NCBI GenBank assembly: GCA_964386565.1
Contig: CAYLRU010000003.1
Location: 1-64,000 of the forward strand
Length of the DNA: 64,000 nucleotides
Origin: CAYLRU01 sp964386565
GTDB lineage: Bacteria > Desulfobacterota > Desulfobacteria > Desulfobacterales > UBA5616
Direction: 5' to 3'
Made by a program: the position numbers and the translations under genes. A model generated the notes under the pieces. The model saw only the letters and a list, made by a program, of their open reading frames with translations. It was not told the DNA's origin and made no database searches. Positions 47,036 through 54,841 of the stretch are shown here, piece after piece; positions within the stretch are counted from its first letter, which is position 1, and every line of letters starts with the position of its first letter.

Positions 47036-47466
47036 GTGCGGATTTTCAACCGATTATCATCGCGTTTTGCTGTAATTTTTGAGGGTATACGGCAGCGGAC
47101 CTGGCAGGTTCCATGCGACTGAATTACCCGGCAAGTATCAAGATCATCCGTGTCCCCTGTACCGGAAAAGTCGATGTGATTCACATGTTAAGAGCATTTG
47201 AAAAAGGTGCGGACGGGGTTTATGTGGTGGGCTGCGAAGAAGGCAGTTGCCAGTACACCAACGGCAATTTCAGGGCGCGAAAACGGGTGGAACAGGTGCA
47301 GCAGTTGCTTGACGCCATCGGTATCGGAGGTGAACGGGCGCAGATGTATAACCTGTCATCCGGTGAAGGCACCCGGTTTGCGCAATTTGCCGCGGAAATG
47401 GATGAACGTATCCGGAAACTGGGTCCGAATCCCATAAAAACGACTGAAAAGAAATCAGCCGCCTGA
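47032..47466 (+). CDS. mvhD: MvhD family selenoprotein, locus 2
   Basis: A 144-residue MvhD. The TGA at 47080 (codon 17) is read as selenocysteine in FCCNF-U-GYTAADLAG, where the copy at 10982 has CNWC. The later motif keeps cysteines here (VVGCEEGSCQY). VPCTG is also present. The ATG overlaps the hdrA2 stop (ATGA). Taking the internal ATG at 47113 instead would drop the first iron-sulfur ligands, so the read-through is preferred. Confidence 0.92.
47080..47082 (+). other. In-frame TGA read as selenocysteine 17 of mvhD2
   Basis: Replaces the second cysteine of the N-terminal CNxC motif. This is a different site from the selenocysteine of mvhD1. The frame is translationally coupled to hdrA2 and continues intact to 47466. 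Confidence 0.92.
47097..47112 (+). promoter_or_regulatory. SECIS-like hairpin of mvhD2
   Basis: Stem GGA-CC with GG-T-(T)-CC around the loop TGGCA. It has five pairs, one bulged T and GG in the loop. The loop starts 20 bases after the UGA. Confidence 0.68.
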
Positions 47467-47503
47467 CGGCAGTATAAATACATTAATATAAAGGGGTGAC
47501 CTT

Positions 47504-48172
47504 ATGATTGTTGCTGATAAAAAACCCATCGAGGAAATTATTGAGACGGTGAAGGATTTTAATAAAATCCTGATCTTGGGCTGCAACGAATGCGTGACCG
47601 TCTGCGAGGCAGGAGGCAAAAAAGAAGTCGGTGTGCTGGCTTCGGCTCTGAGGATGTATTTTTTGCAGCAGGGCAAGGATGTAAAAATTGATGAAACCAC
47701 ACTGGAGCGGCAGTGCGACCATGAATACTTGGAAGAGATACGGGATGTCGCAGACCAGTATGATGCCATCCTGTCTCTTGCCTGCGGAGTGGGAGTTCAG
47801 TTCACCGCTGAAAAATATCATAATATTCCCGTACTGCCGGGGGTCAACACGTGTTTTCTGGGAGCAACCGAGCAGCGTGGGCTGTGGACCGAACGTTGCC
47901 AGGCCTGCGGGTCCTGCATCCTGGCGATGACCGGGGGGATATGTCCCGTAACCAGATGCGCCAAGCGGATTTTAAACGGTCCCTGCGGCGGGTCTTCCAA
48001 CGGGAAATGCGAAATCAACAAAGACATCGATTGTGCATGGCAGTTGATCATAGACCGGTTAAAAGCCCTGGGCAAACTCGATGCGTATGAAAAAGTACAA
48101 CCGATTAAGGATTGGAGTACGGATCGGGCGGGAGGCCCCAGAAAAGTTGTCAGGGAGGATGTGCAGATATGA
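47504..48172 (+). CDS. metV: MetV-like zinc-binding partner of MetF
   Basis: A 222-residue protein of the methylene-THF reductase C-terminal/MetV family. It has CNECVTVCEAGG near the start and a cysteine-rich end (CQACGSCILAMTGGICPVTR, GPCGGSSNGKCEI) that likely holds zinc or Fe-S. MetV stabilises and activates MetF in acetogens such as Moorella. It overlaps metF2 by four bases. Confidence 0.88.
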   Translation: MIVADKKPIEEIIETVKDFNKILILGCNECVTVCEAGGKKEVGVLASALRMYFLQQGKDVKIDETTLERQCDHEYLEEIRDVADQYDAILSLACGVGVQFTAEKYHNIPVLPGVNTCFLGATEQRGLWTERCQACGSCILAMTGGICPVTRCAKRILNGPCGGSSNGKCEINKDIDCAWQLIIDRLKALGKLDAYEKVQPIKDWSTDRAGGPRKVVREDVQI

Positions 48173-49101
48173 ATGTAAAGACACCGAGCAAACTTGAAAA
48201 AATTCTCGCCGCCGGACACTTGGCCGTCACCTCGGAATGCGGCCCACCCAGGGGAAGTGATCCGGAAGTTGTCATTGAAAAAGCGAATTTTATCAAAGAT
48301 CATGTAGATGCCATAAACGTTACGGACAATCAGACCTCTGTGGCGCGTATGAGCAGCCTGGCTGCATGTATCCGGCTCAAACTTATGGGACTGGAGCCGG
48401 TTTTGCAGATGGTGACCCGGGACCGGAACCGAATCGCCATCCAGAGCGATATCCTCGGAGCGGCATCTTTTGATATTCATAACATCCTGTGTTTGTCCGG
48501 CGACCACCAGCGTTTCGGGGACAGTAAGCAGGGACAGAATGTGTATGACCTGGATTCCATGCAACTGGTTCAGACGGTTCGCTACATGCGGGATGAGGGT
48601 AAATTTTTAGGCGGCGATGAGATTAAGCGGCCGCCCAGGCTGTTTGTTGGTGCAGCAGCAAATCCTTTTGCCGATCCCTTTGAAATCCGCGTGCCCAGGC
48701 TGGCCAAGAAGATCGCCTGCGGTGCGGAATTTATCCAAACCCAGTGCATTTATAACCTGGATCGGTTCGAGGAGTGGATGAAGCGGGTTCGGGATCGGGG
48801 CCTTCATGAGAAGACCTATATTATGGCGGGTTTAACACCGATGAAATCGGCCGGCATGGCCCGGTATATGAAAAACAGGGTTCCGGGAATGGATGTTCCG
48901 GATGAAATTGTTAAGCGCATGTCAGATACACCCAAAGAAAAACAGGCGGAAGAAGGAATTAATATTTGCATTGAATCCATAGAAAGGTTAAAATCGGTTG
49001 AAGGTGTCGCCGGATTTCACATCATGGCGATCGAATGGGAAGAAAAAGTGCCGGAGATTGTCGAAAGAGCCGGCCTTTTCCCCAGACCGGTGGTTGAATA
49101 A
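48169..49101 (+). CDS. metF: Methylenetetrahydrofolate reductase MetF
   Basis: A 310-residue MetF-fold enzyme reducing methylene-THF to methyl-THF in the Wood-Ljungdahl pathway. Motifs: TSECGPPRGSDP, NVTDNQTSVARMSS, QMVTRDRNRIAIQSD, NILCLSGDHQRFGD and LTPMKSAGMARYMK. The ATG at 48169 overlaps the metV stop and follows CAGGGAGG. It is very similar to the copy at 57751. It closes the metF1-hdrA2-mvhD2-metV-metF2 operon. Confidence 0.92.
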   Translation: MNVKTPSKLEKILAAGHLAVTSECGPPRGSDPEVVIEKANFIKDHVDAINVTDNQTSVARMSSLAACIRLKLMGLEPVLQMVTRDRNRIAIQSDILGAASFDIHNILCLSGDHQRFGDSKQGQNVYDLDSMQLVQTVRYMRDEGKFLGGDEIKRPPRLFVGAAANPFADPFEIRVPRLAKKIACGAEFIQTQCIYNLDRFEEWMKRVRDRGLHEKTYIMAGLTPMKSAGMARYMKNRVPGMDVPDEIVKRMSDTPKEKQAEEGINICIESIERLKSVEGVAGFHIMAIEWEEKVPEIVERAGLFPRPVVE

Positions 49102-49180
49102 GTACCGTCGGCCGGGTTTTATCTCAGGTGTTCCATATAATAGATGAAATATATCCAATTATCAGCAAAGGAGAATGTAA

Positions 49181-49570
49181 ATGACTGATAAAAAAACGAT
49201 ACTGGTTGTTGATGACGAGCCGGATTTTGTTTCCATTGTACAAAGCAATTTGGAAAAAGAAGGCTTTAATGTCCAGGTGGCTTATGACGGCGTGGAAGGG
49301 ATGGAAAAGGTGCGTCAGTCGCCTCCGGATCTCATTGTACTGGATGTCATGATGCCTGAAAAAGACGGATATAAAATGTGTTCCGAGGTGAAAAGCGATG
49401 AAAAATATGCCGACATCCCCATTTTAATGCTGACTGCGGTTGCCGATCATGTTTCGTCAACCCGGTATTCGCATTATAACGGAATGGCGATGGAAGCTGA
49501 CGACTACTTACCCAAACCGGCCACTGCTGAAGAAATTACCCAAAGCGTCAAAAGCCTGTTAGGTCTTTAG
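49181..49570 (+). CDS. Single-domain response regulator (CheY-like)
   Basis: A 129-residue receiver domain only (VVDDEPDFVS, phospho-acceptor in VLDVMMPEKDG, YLPKPATAEE). It has no output domain, so it probably acts in a phosphorelay with the nearby kinases at 50.6 and 52.1 kb. AAAGGAG precedes the ATG. Confidence 0.9.
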   Translation: MTDKKTILVVDDEPDFVSIVQSNLEKEGFNVQVAYDGVEGMEKVRQSPPDLIVLDVMMPEKDGYKMCSEVKSDEKYADIPILMLTAVADHVSSTRYSHYNGMAMEADDYLPKPATAEEITQSVKSLLGL

Positions 49571-49672
49571 TACTTTAGCAGGCCTTTCGTCACCGATAGT
49601 GCCTTTTGGACATGTGGAAACCTGAGATATAAAACCCAAATTTTGTGGATCGCTCGGCCTTTGCCAAGTACC

Positions 49673-49705
49673 GCCCTTCCCATATCATCGGGTAAGGGCT
49701 TTTTA
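49673..49705 (+). terminator. Terminator between the receiver gene and aroE
   Basis: Stem GCCCTT-CCC with GGG-T-AAGGGC around the loop ATATCATC, then TTTTTATT. It ends only 18 bases before the aroE start, so aroE must have a start site close to or within it, or read through it. Confidence 0.7.
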
Positions 49706-49722
49706 TTGTAAAGGGATTTTTG

Positions 49723-50586
49723 ATGAGCGATATCTTTTCCTTACGAAATGCAAAACCTGAAATCGGTACAAAGGTGTTTTGCATTTTAAGCGATGAGCGC
49801 GTATTTCAGTCGAAATCTCCCATGATGTTTACACGGATTCTTGAACGGGTGGGGGTTAAAGGCGTTTATGTCCCCTTTATGGTCAGGCCGCATCAACTGG
49901 GAGAGGCCGTCAACAGCCTCAGATTTTTAAATATCACAGGCGCCAATATCACGGTCCCGTATAAGGAATCCGTCATACCGTTTCTGGATACAATCTCGGA
50001 GAGCGCCAAAATTATCGGTGCCATCAATACCATTGCCAGTGACGGGCAACAGCTCAAGGGATATAACACCAATGCCATCGGCTTGATGGATGCCTTGGAA
50101 TCCCTGGGGATTGATCCCACAAATAAAACCGCATTGGTTTTCGGATCAGGTGGAGCCGCCAGATCAGCCGTATTCATATTAAACTGGTTAAGGGCCGAAT
50201 CCGTGACCATTGCGGCAAGGAACCTGGAAAAGGCCAAGGTTATCGCCGAAAATCTCGGCGGCAGGGCTGTGGCCCTCGACAGGTTGGCACGGCGGCAATT
50301 GCGGGCGAATATCATCGTGAATGCCACATCGGTTTCAGACTATCATGAAGCCGGCCCATTGGCGGAGCTTGTTTTGAATCTTGATGTATCGGATTGTGAA
50401 TTGCTGCTGGATTTAAATTATGGCCGCACCAGCAATATCTGGGAAGACATGGCCCACATCAAGGGAATCCGGTTCTCAGACGGTCTCTCAACACTGGCAC
50501 ACCAAGCCAAGAGGACATTCGCCCTTTGGACCGGCATTCAGGTGGACCAAAATGAGTTTTTAAAAGCCCTTGACGGATCGCCGTGA
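49723..50586 (+). CDS. aroE: Shikimate dehydrogenase
   Basis: A 287-residue AroE that reduces dehydroshikimate with NADPH. It has SKSPMMFTRIL (shikimate binding), GANITVPYKESV with the catalytic lysine, the NADPH motif GSGGAARSAVF, and NATSV. The ATG at 49723 follows AAAGGG. A TTG just before it could also serve. Confidence 0.94.
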   Translation: MSDIFSLRNAKPEIGTKVFCILSDERVFQSKSPMMFTRILERVGVKGVYVPFMVRPHQLGEAVNSLRFLNITGANITVPYKESVIPFLDTISESAKIIGAINTIASDGQQLKGYNTNAIGLMDALESLGIDPTNKTALVFGSGGAARSAVFILNWLRAESVTIAARNLEKAKVIAENLGGRAVALDRLARRQLRANIIVNATSVSDYHEAGPLAELVLNLDVSDCELLLDLNYGRTSNIWEDMAHIKGIRFSDGLSTLAHQAKRTFALWTGIQVDQNEFLKALDGSP

Positions 50587-50627
50587 TGGTTTTCCGCCCG
50601 GGTAAACCAGAACGGGGAGCCATCATT

Positions 50628-52124
50628 CTATTTTGAAGTCGGAAGGATAACGGTAAAAGTCGACCCCATTCCGGGAGAGCTTTCAACGGTAATGGAACCG
50701 CCGAGGGAATCGACAAGCCCTTTGACAATAGGAAGACCGAGGCCTGTCCCCGTAATATATCGTGTCTGGTCATTTTTTACCCGGTAAAATTTATCGAAAA
50801 TTTTATCCAGATACTTGGCCTCGATGCCGAAACCATTGTCGATGATATTGATTCTGATGGTTCCTGCACCGGGTATGACCTCCACCGTAATTTCACCACC
50901 GCTTGGGGTGTAATTGATGGCATTGGTAATGAGGTTGCCGAAAATACTTTCCAATGCCATGGGATCCATATTTAATTCAGGCAGAGTCTCGTGGGGAAGA
51001 ATCAACCGCAACGTCTGGTTTTTACCTTTTGCCCTTGAATTTAAAAAGTCGACGATACTTTTGATCAACTCTTCAAGTTTGATGCTTTTCGGTTGCATGA
51101 CCGTCGAGCCGGACTCGATGCGCGACAGGTCCAGCAAATCGCCGATAAGGGAAATAAGGCCCTGGGTCTTTTCTTTTGCACGACTTAAGATATTTTGCTC
51201 TTTTTCAGATTCTTCCTTGGCCGTATCTTTAATAACCTGTGTAATCTGCTCGTGTATGGTGGATAACGGTGATCGAAGTTCATGGGAGACTTTGGCCACG
51301 AACTCGGACTTCAGGCGATCCAGTACCTTCATGGCGGTGATATCCACAAAGGTGACTACTGCTCCCAAACACTCTTTTCGATCTCCCAATACCGGCTGGC
51401 CCCTTGCCAGAAGATATTTGTCGGGTCCCAGCGAAAACTCATAGGTGGGGATATCCTCAAAATCGATATACTTCCCCTTGGAGATGTCCATTATCAGGCG
51501 ACACAGTTCTTCGTCCTGAATATACGAACCGATGGGGTCGTTTATATTTTGTTCAGGTTTTATATTGAAGAGTTTTTTAAAGGCCGGGTTCATCAAAACA
51601 ACCTGGCCTTTTGCATTTGTAACGGCCAGTCCGTTGGGAAGGGATTCGATAATTGTCCGAATCCGGCTTTTTTCCATGTCCAAATCACTCAACGTCCGTT
51701 GCCTTTCCAACTCCGCCTTGTGGGCTTCATGGGTCAGTCGAATGGTTTCCTTTGCCCGATTGACCACGATTCTGAGTTGGTCCGGTTCAAACGGTTTGGG
51801 AATGAAGTCGTAAGCACCGCCTTTCATGGCCTCGATGGCGGTTTCCAGCGTGGCAAAACCGGTAATGACGATGACCAGTATACCGCTGTCCATCTCTTGT
51901 ATCCGGCGAAGCACCTCCATTCCGTCAATACCGGGCATCTTCAGGTCTAGAAGAACAATGCCGATGTTATGCTGTTCTATGGCATTGAGACCCTCCTGGC
52001 CGTTTGCCGCCATAAATACCTGAAAATCCATACGGTCTAGAATCCGCTTTGCACCTTCCCGGATGCTCTGCTCATCATCGACCACTAATACTTCTATGCT
52101 TCTGGCAAATTGATCGTCAGTCAT
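50628..52124 (-). CDS. Receiver-PAS-histidine kinase hybrid
   Basis: A 498-residue cytoplasmic kinase with the receiver first (VVDDEQSIREG, Asp in VLLDLKMPG), then a PAS domain (about 165-270), HisKA with KVSHELRSPLST, and an ATPase domain (NLITNAINYT, DNGFGI, GTGLGLPIVKG). An N-terminal receiver on a kinase suggests it is itself a relay target. It overlaps the upstream kinase by eight bases, so the two are co-expressed and probably signal in series. Confidence 0.92.
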   Translation of the reverse strand: MTDDQFARSIEVLVVDDEQSIREGAKRILDRMDFQVFMAANGQEGLNAIEQHNIGIVLLDLKMPGIDGMEVLRRIQEMDSGILVIVITGFATLETAIEAMKGGAYDFIPKPFEPDQLRIVVNRAKETIRLTHEAHKAELERQRTLSDLDMEKSRIRTIIESLPNGLAVTNAKGQVVLMNPAFKKLFNIKPEQNINDPIGSYIQDEELCRLIMDISKGKYIDFEDIPTYEFSLGPDKYLLARGQPVLGDRKECLGAVVTFVDITAMKVLDRLKSEFVAKVSHELRSPLSTIHEQITQVIKDTAKEESEKEQNILSRAKEKTQGLISLIGDLLDLSRIESGSTVMQPKSIKLEELIKSIVDFLNSRAKGKNQTLRLILPHETLPELNMDPMALESIFGNLITNAINYTPSGGEITVEVIPGAGTIRINIIDNGFGIEAKYLDKIFDKFYRVKNDQTRYITGTGLGLPIVKGLVDSLGGSITVESSPGMGSTFTVILPTSK

Positions 52125-53595
52125 TCATCTTATCTTTCTGTTGAGTCAACGATAATTCAATGGTAAACGTGGTGCCTTCACCGGGAATACTTTTCGCACT
52201 GATGGCGCCGCCGTGATTTTGAACGATCCCGTAGGCCATGCTCAGCCCCAAACCCGTTCCCTTTCCTTCTTCCTTGGTGGTGAAAAACGGATCGAAGATG
52301 TGGGGCATGACATCATCGGGTATGCCGGGGCCGGTATCTGAAATTTCAATGCGCACCCTGTCTTTCTGTTCTGTCAATTTCGTTCTGATGGTCAGCTTTC
52401 CATTTCCTTCCATGGCCTGTGCGGCATTTAAAATAATATTCATGAAAAGATGGTTCAACTGCTGGATATCTCCCCGTACTTGTGGGAGGTCGTCGGACAG
52501 GTTCTTTTCGATTTCGATGTTTTGGAACAGGGTCTGGTTTTCGAGCAGAAAGAGCGTTCGGCTGATAGCCTGGTTGATATCATGAGACCGCATTTCCTGT
52601 CGGGTCTGCCGGGCAAACTCAAGCAGCTCTTTGACCGTATCACGGCACCGTTCGGCATCCTTTAAGATTCGTTTTAAATCCGCCATGACGGCTTCTTCAT
52701 GGTCATATTCCTCCATCACCAGCTTGGTAAAGAGGGTGATGCCGCCCAGTGGATTGTTGAGCTGATGGGCCACACCGGCGGCAAGTTTTCCGAGGGAGGC
52801 CATTTTTTCTGCTTGAAGCAATTGAACCTGGGTTTTTTCCAGCTCGTTTTTCATTTTGATCTGTTCGCGCAGGTCATGAAAAAAACCGATGGTGGCGACT
52901 TCCGTTTCGCCCTCATAAACAATGGCGGCATTGAGACTGATGGGGATGATTTCGCCGGATTTTCGCAGGAAATCAACCTGGTAGGATTTGAGCTTTCCTA
53001 TTCCCCCATAATCAACACTTCGGAGTTTTTTCATCACCTCCTTGGCACCGTCATCCGGATAAATGTCCCGGATATTCAATTGAGTCAGGGCTTCTTCCAC
53101 ACCGTATCCGCTGATTTCAGAAGCAGCATCATTAAAGATAAGTATTCGTCCCTTCAAATCTGCGGCAATAACGCCATCTACCGAACTCAGCATCAAATTT
53201 CGTAAAAACGCATTGGATGTTTTTAACTTTTCTTCGAGCCCGGCCAAAACAGGAAGATCGAAATCCATAATGGCGACGGCCGCAATCGTATCTCTGGATA
53301 AAATCGGGTAGGCAAACAGACAGGAACCGCGATTCTCGTCCGGTGAACTCGATTGAGATTCCCATATGGCGGATCCCTTGGTTTTACGAACTTCATAGGC
53401 AGGACAATTTTCACAGGGTGAGCTGCGTCTGCAGAATTCCCGGTAACATTTCTTACCTAAAAGATGTTCAGGATCCTTGCCGGTTCCACCATCGTTAATG
53501 GCCAGTATATCGAAATCCGTTGATACGACAAAAAATTTTCGTTTGAATGCATCAATGGCCTTTAAAAGATAATGCCTGGATTTTTCCGTTTCCAT
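52117..53595 (-). CDS. PAS-domain sensor histidine kinase with cysteine-rich sensor region
   Basis: A 492-residue soluble kinase. The first sensor region has a dense cysteine set (GKKCYREFCRRSSPCENCP) that could hold a metal or redox centre. A second PAS follows (about 135-245). The phospho-acceptor motif reads AGVAHQLNNPLGG, with Gln where most relatives have Glu. The ATPase domain is complete (NIILNAAQAM, DTGPGIPDD, GKGTGLGLSM). It likely passes phosphate to the downstream receiver-kinase. Confidence 0.9.
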   Translation of the reverse strand: METEKSRHYLLKAIDAFKRKFFVVSTDFDILAINDGGTGKDPEHLLGKKCYREFCRRSSPCENCPAYEVRKTKGSAIWESQSSSPDENRGSCLFAYPILSRDTIAAVAIMDFDLPVLAGLEEKLKTSNAFLRNLMLSSVDGVIAADLKGRILIFNDAASEISGYGVEEALTQLNIRDIYPDDGAKEVMKKLRSVDYGGIGKLKSYQVDFLRKSGEIIPISLNAAIVYEGETEVATIGFFHDLREQIKMKNELEKTQVQLLQAEKMASLGKLAAGVAHQLNNPLGGITLFTKLVMEEYDHEEAVMADLKRILKDAERCRDTVKELLEFARQTRQEMRSHDINQAISRTLFLLENQTLFQNIEIEKNLSDDLPQVRGDIQQLNHLFMNIILNAAQAMEGNGKLTIRTKLTEQKDRVRIEISDTGPGIPDDVMPHIFDPFFTTKEEGKGTGLGLSMAYGIVQNHGGAISAKSIPGEGTTFTIELSLTQQKDKMND

Positions 53596-53655
53596 GGGGT
53601 ATCCGAATGGGTATGGGTTGATTGCCGAATAAAATGATACGCGCGTGATATACTT

Positions 53656-53967
53656 TCAAGGCTTTTCTACTGTTCCATCCGATGAATCGTCCTGTGCCTC
53701 CTCGGGCATCAGCCGATCGAGCACAAGATATCCTTCCCGAAATTGCTTTTTTGTGATTTCAATACGTTGCCTTGCTAATTTTTCGCCACCCAGCCGCAAA
53801 TAAATCAATGTTGTTTTTTGAAATTCAACATCCTCTCTCAGCTCACTGGGGGCTCGTTTCATCACCCGCTTATACGATGATTTTAGTTCTTGGGGGATAT
53901 TCAATTCTTCTCTCATGCCGATAACCCTAATCGCTAATGAAACCAACCCGACACGCGGTCCGAACAT
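53656..53967 (-). CDS. Small hypothetical protein upstream of the kinase pair
   Basis: A 103-residue protein. The frame from an internal ATG at 53916 (MREELNIPQELKSSYKRVMK) is basic and helical and more likely to be the real start than the hydrophobic head. I do not recognise it. It lies 60 bases before the kinase genes on the same strand and might be expressed with them. Confidence 0.5.
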   Translation of the reverse strand: MFGPRVGLVSLAIRVIGMREELNIPQELKSSYKRVMKRAPSELREDVEFQKTTLIYLRLGGEKLARQRIEITKKQFREGYLVLDRLMPEEAQDDSSDGTVEKP

Positions 53968-54181
53968 TTATTTTCCGGGTCGGGGTGTCGTGTGGATTTA
54001 ATGAATAATGACAAATAGTTACAGTATATTTAAATGTAACTTGGAAATTAAAATATAACCATCTTTTAGGATTGTCAATGGTTAAACCATTTTAAACGTT
54101 TGTCCTGGTCGCAAGAAACGTCAGCGGTTTTCCACGGCTGCGGCACATATTTCATTTCTTTTGAAAATGAACTTTTGATCC

Positions 54182-54652
54182 CTAATTTACAATTAAAACG
54201 GAAATATTTTTTGCCATGAAAAACACCTTCTGAGAGATGCTTCCGAGAAAAAAATCCTTAACACCGGATATGCCTCTTCTTCCCATTACCAGCAAATCAT
54301 ATCCTGACTGAGCTTCATCCAGTATATCCCGAGCAACTCCGCGCTTTTTGACATCCATTTTAATCGTAATGTTCGATTCATTGAAACCGGCGTCCATTAA
54401 AACCGATTTTGCCTTTTTGAGGGCATCCTCGAGCAGTTCTTTTTTCTTGTCTTCGAGGAGACAGAAATTGCTTTGCTGGGATTTAAAATAGGGGGTCAAT
54501 TCAGGACTGTTCATTTCACAAAGGGATGCCGAATCGGTGATGATACTGAAAAGGGTGATATGTCTGTCGGGGGTGAAATTATCAGTTATGTATTGCACGG
54601 CCCGCATGGCGTTTTGGGAGTCGTCGAAAGCAACCAGAATATTTTTTCCCAT
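54182..54652 (-). CDS. Universal stress protein (UspA family)
   Basis: A 156-residue Usp domain (ILVAFDDSQNAMRAV, VMGRRGISGVKDFFLGS, SQKVFF) with the ATP-binding motif GRRG-x2-G-x9-G(S) that marks ATP-binding Usps. Preceded by GGAGA. No functional neighbour. Confidence 0.88.
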   Translation of the reverse strand: MGKNILVAFDDSQNAMRAVQYITDNFTPDRHITLFSIITDSASLCEMNSPELTPYFKSQQSNFCLLEDKKKELLEDALKKAKSVLMDAGFNESNITIKMDVKKRGVARDILDEAQSGYDLLVMGRRGISGVKDFFLGSISQKVFFMAKNISVLIVN

Positions 54653-54729
54653 GATGGTCTCTCCTTATATCATTTTGTGCTATTATTAAAGCTTTGACCC
54701 GCATTTTACAAGGATATTTTATTTTCAAT

Positions 54730-54795
54730 CAAAAACAAAGACCTTTGAAACAGATCCCTGTCAGAACGGGAAGCTTTTTTTCAAAGGTCTTTTTA
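54730..54795 (-). terminator. Strong terminator of the locus 3 hdr operon
   Basis: A perfect 14-base inverted repeat (54737-54750 and 54778-54791, core GACCTTTGAAA) surrounds a loop that itself can fold (TCCC with GGGA). T-rich sequence follows on the minus strand. It lies 50 bases beyond the HdrA-MvhD stop. Confidence 0.75.
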
Positions 54796-54841
54796 ATGTT
54801 GTAAAAACCCGGTGCTTTGAATCGGGGATAAAAATATCTGC

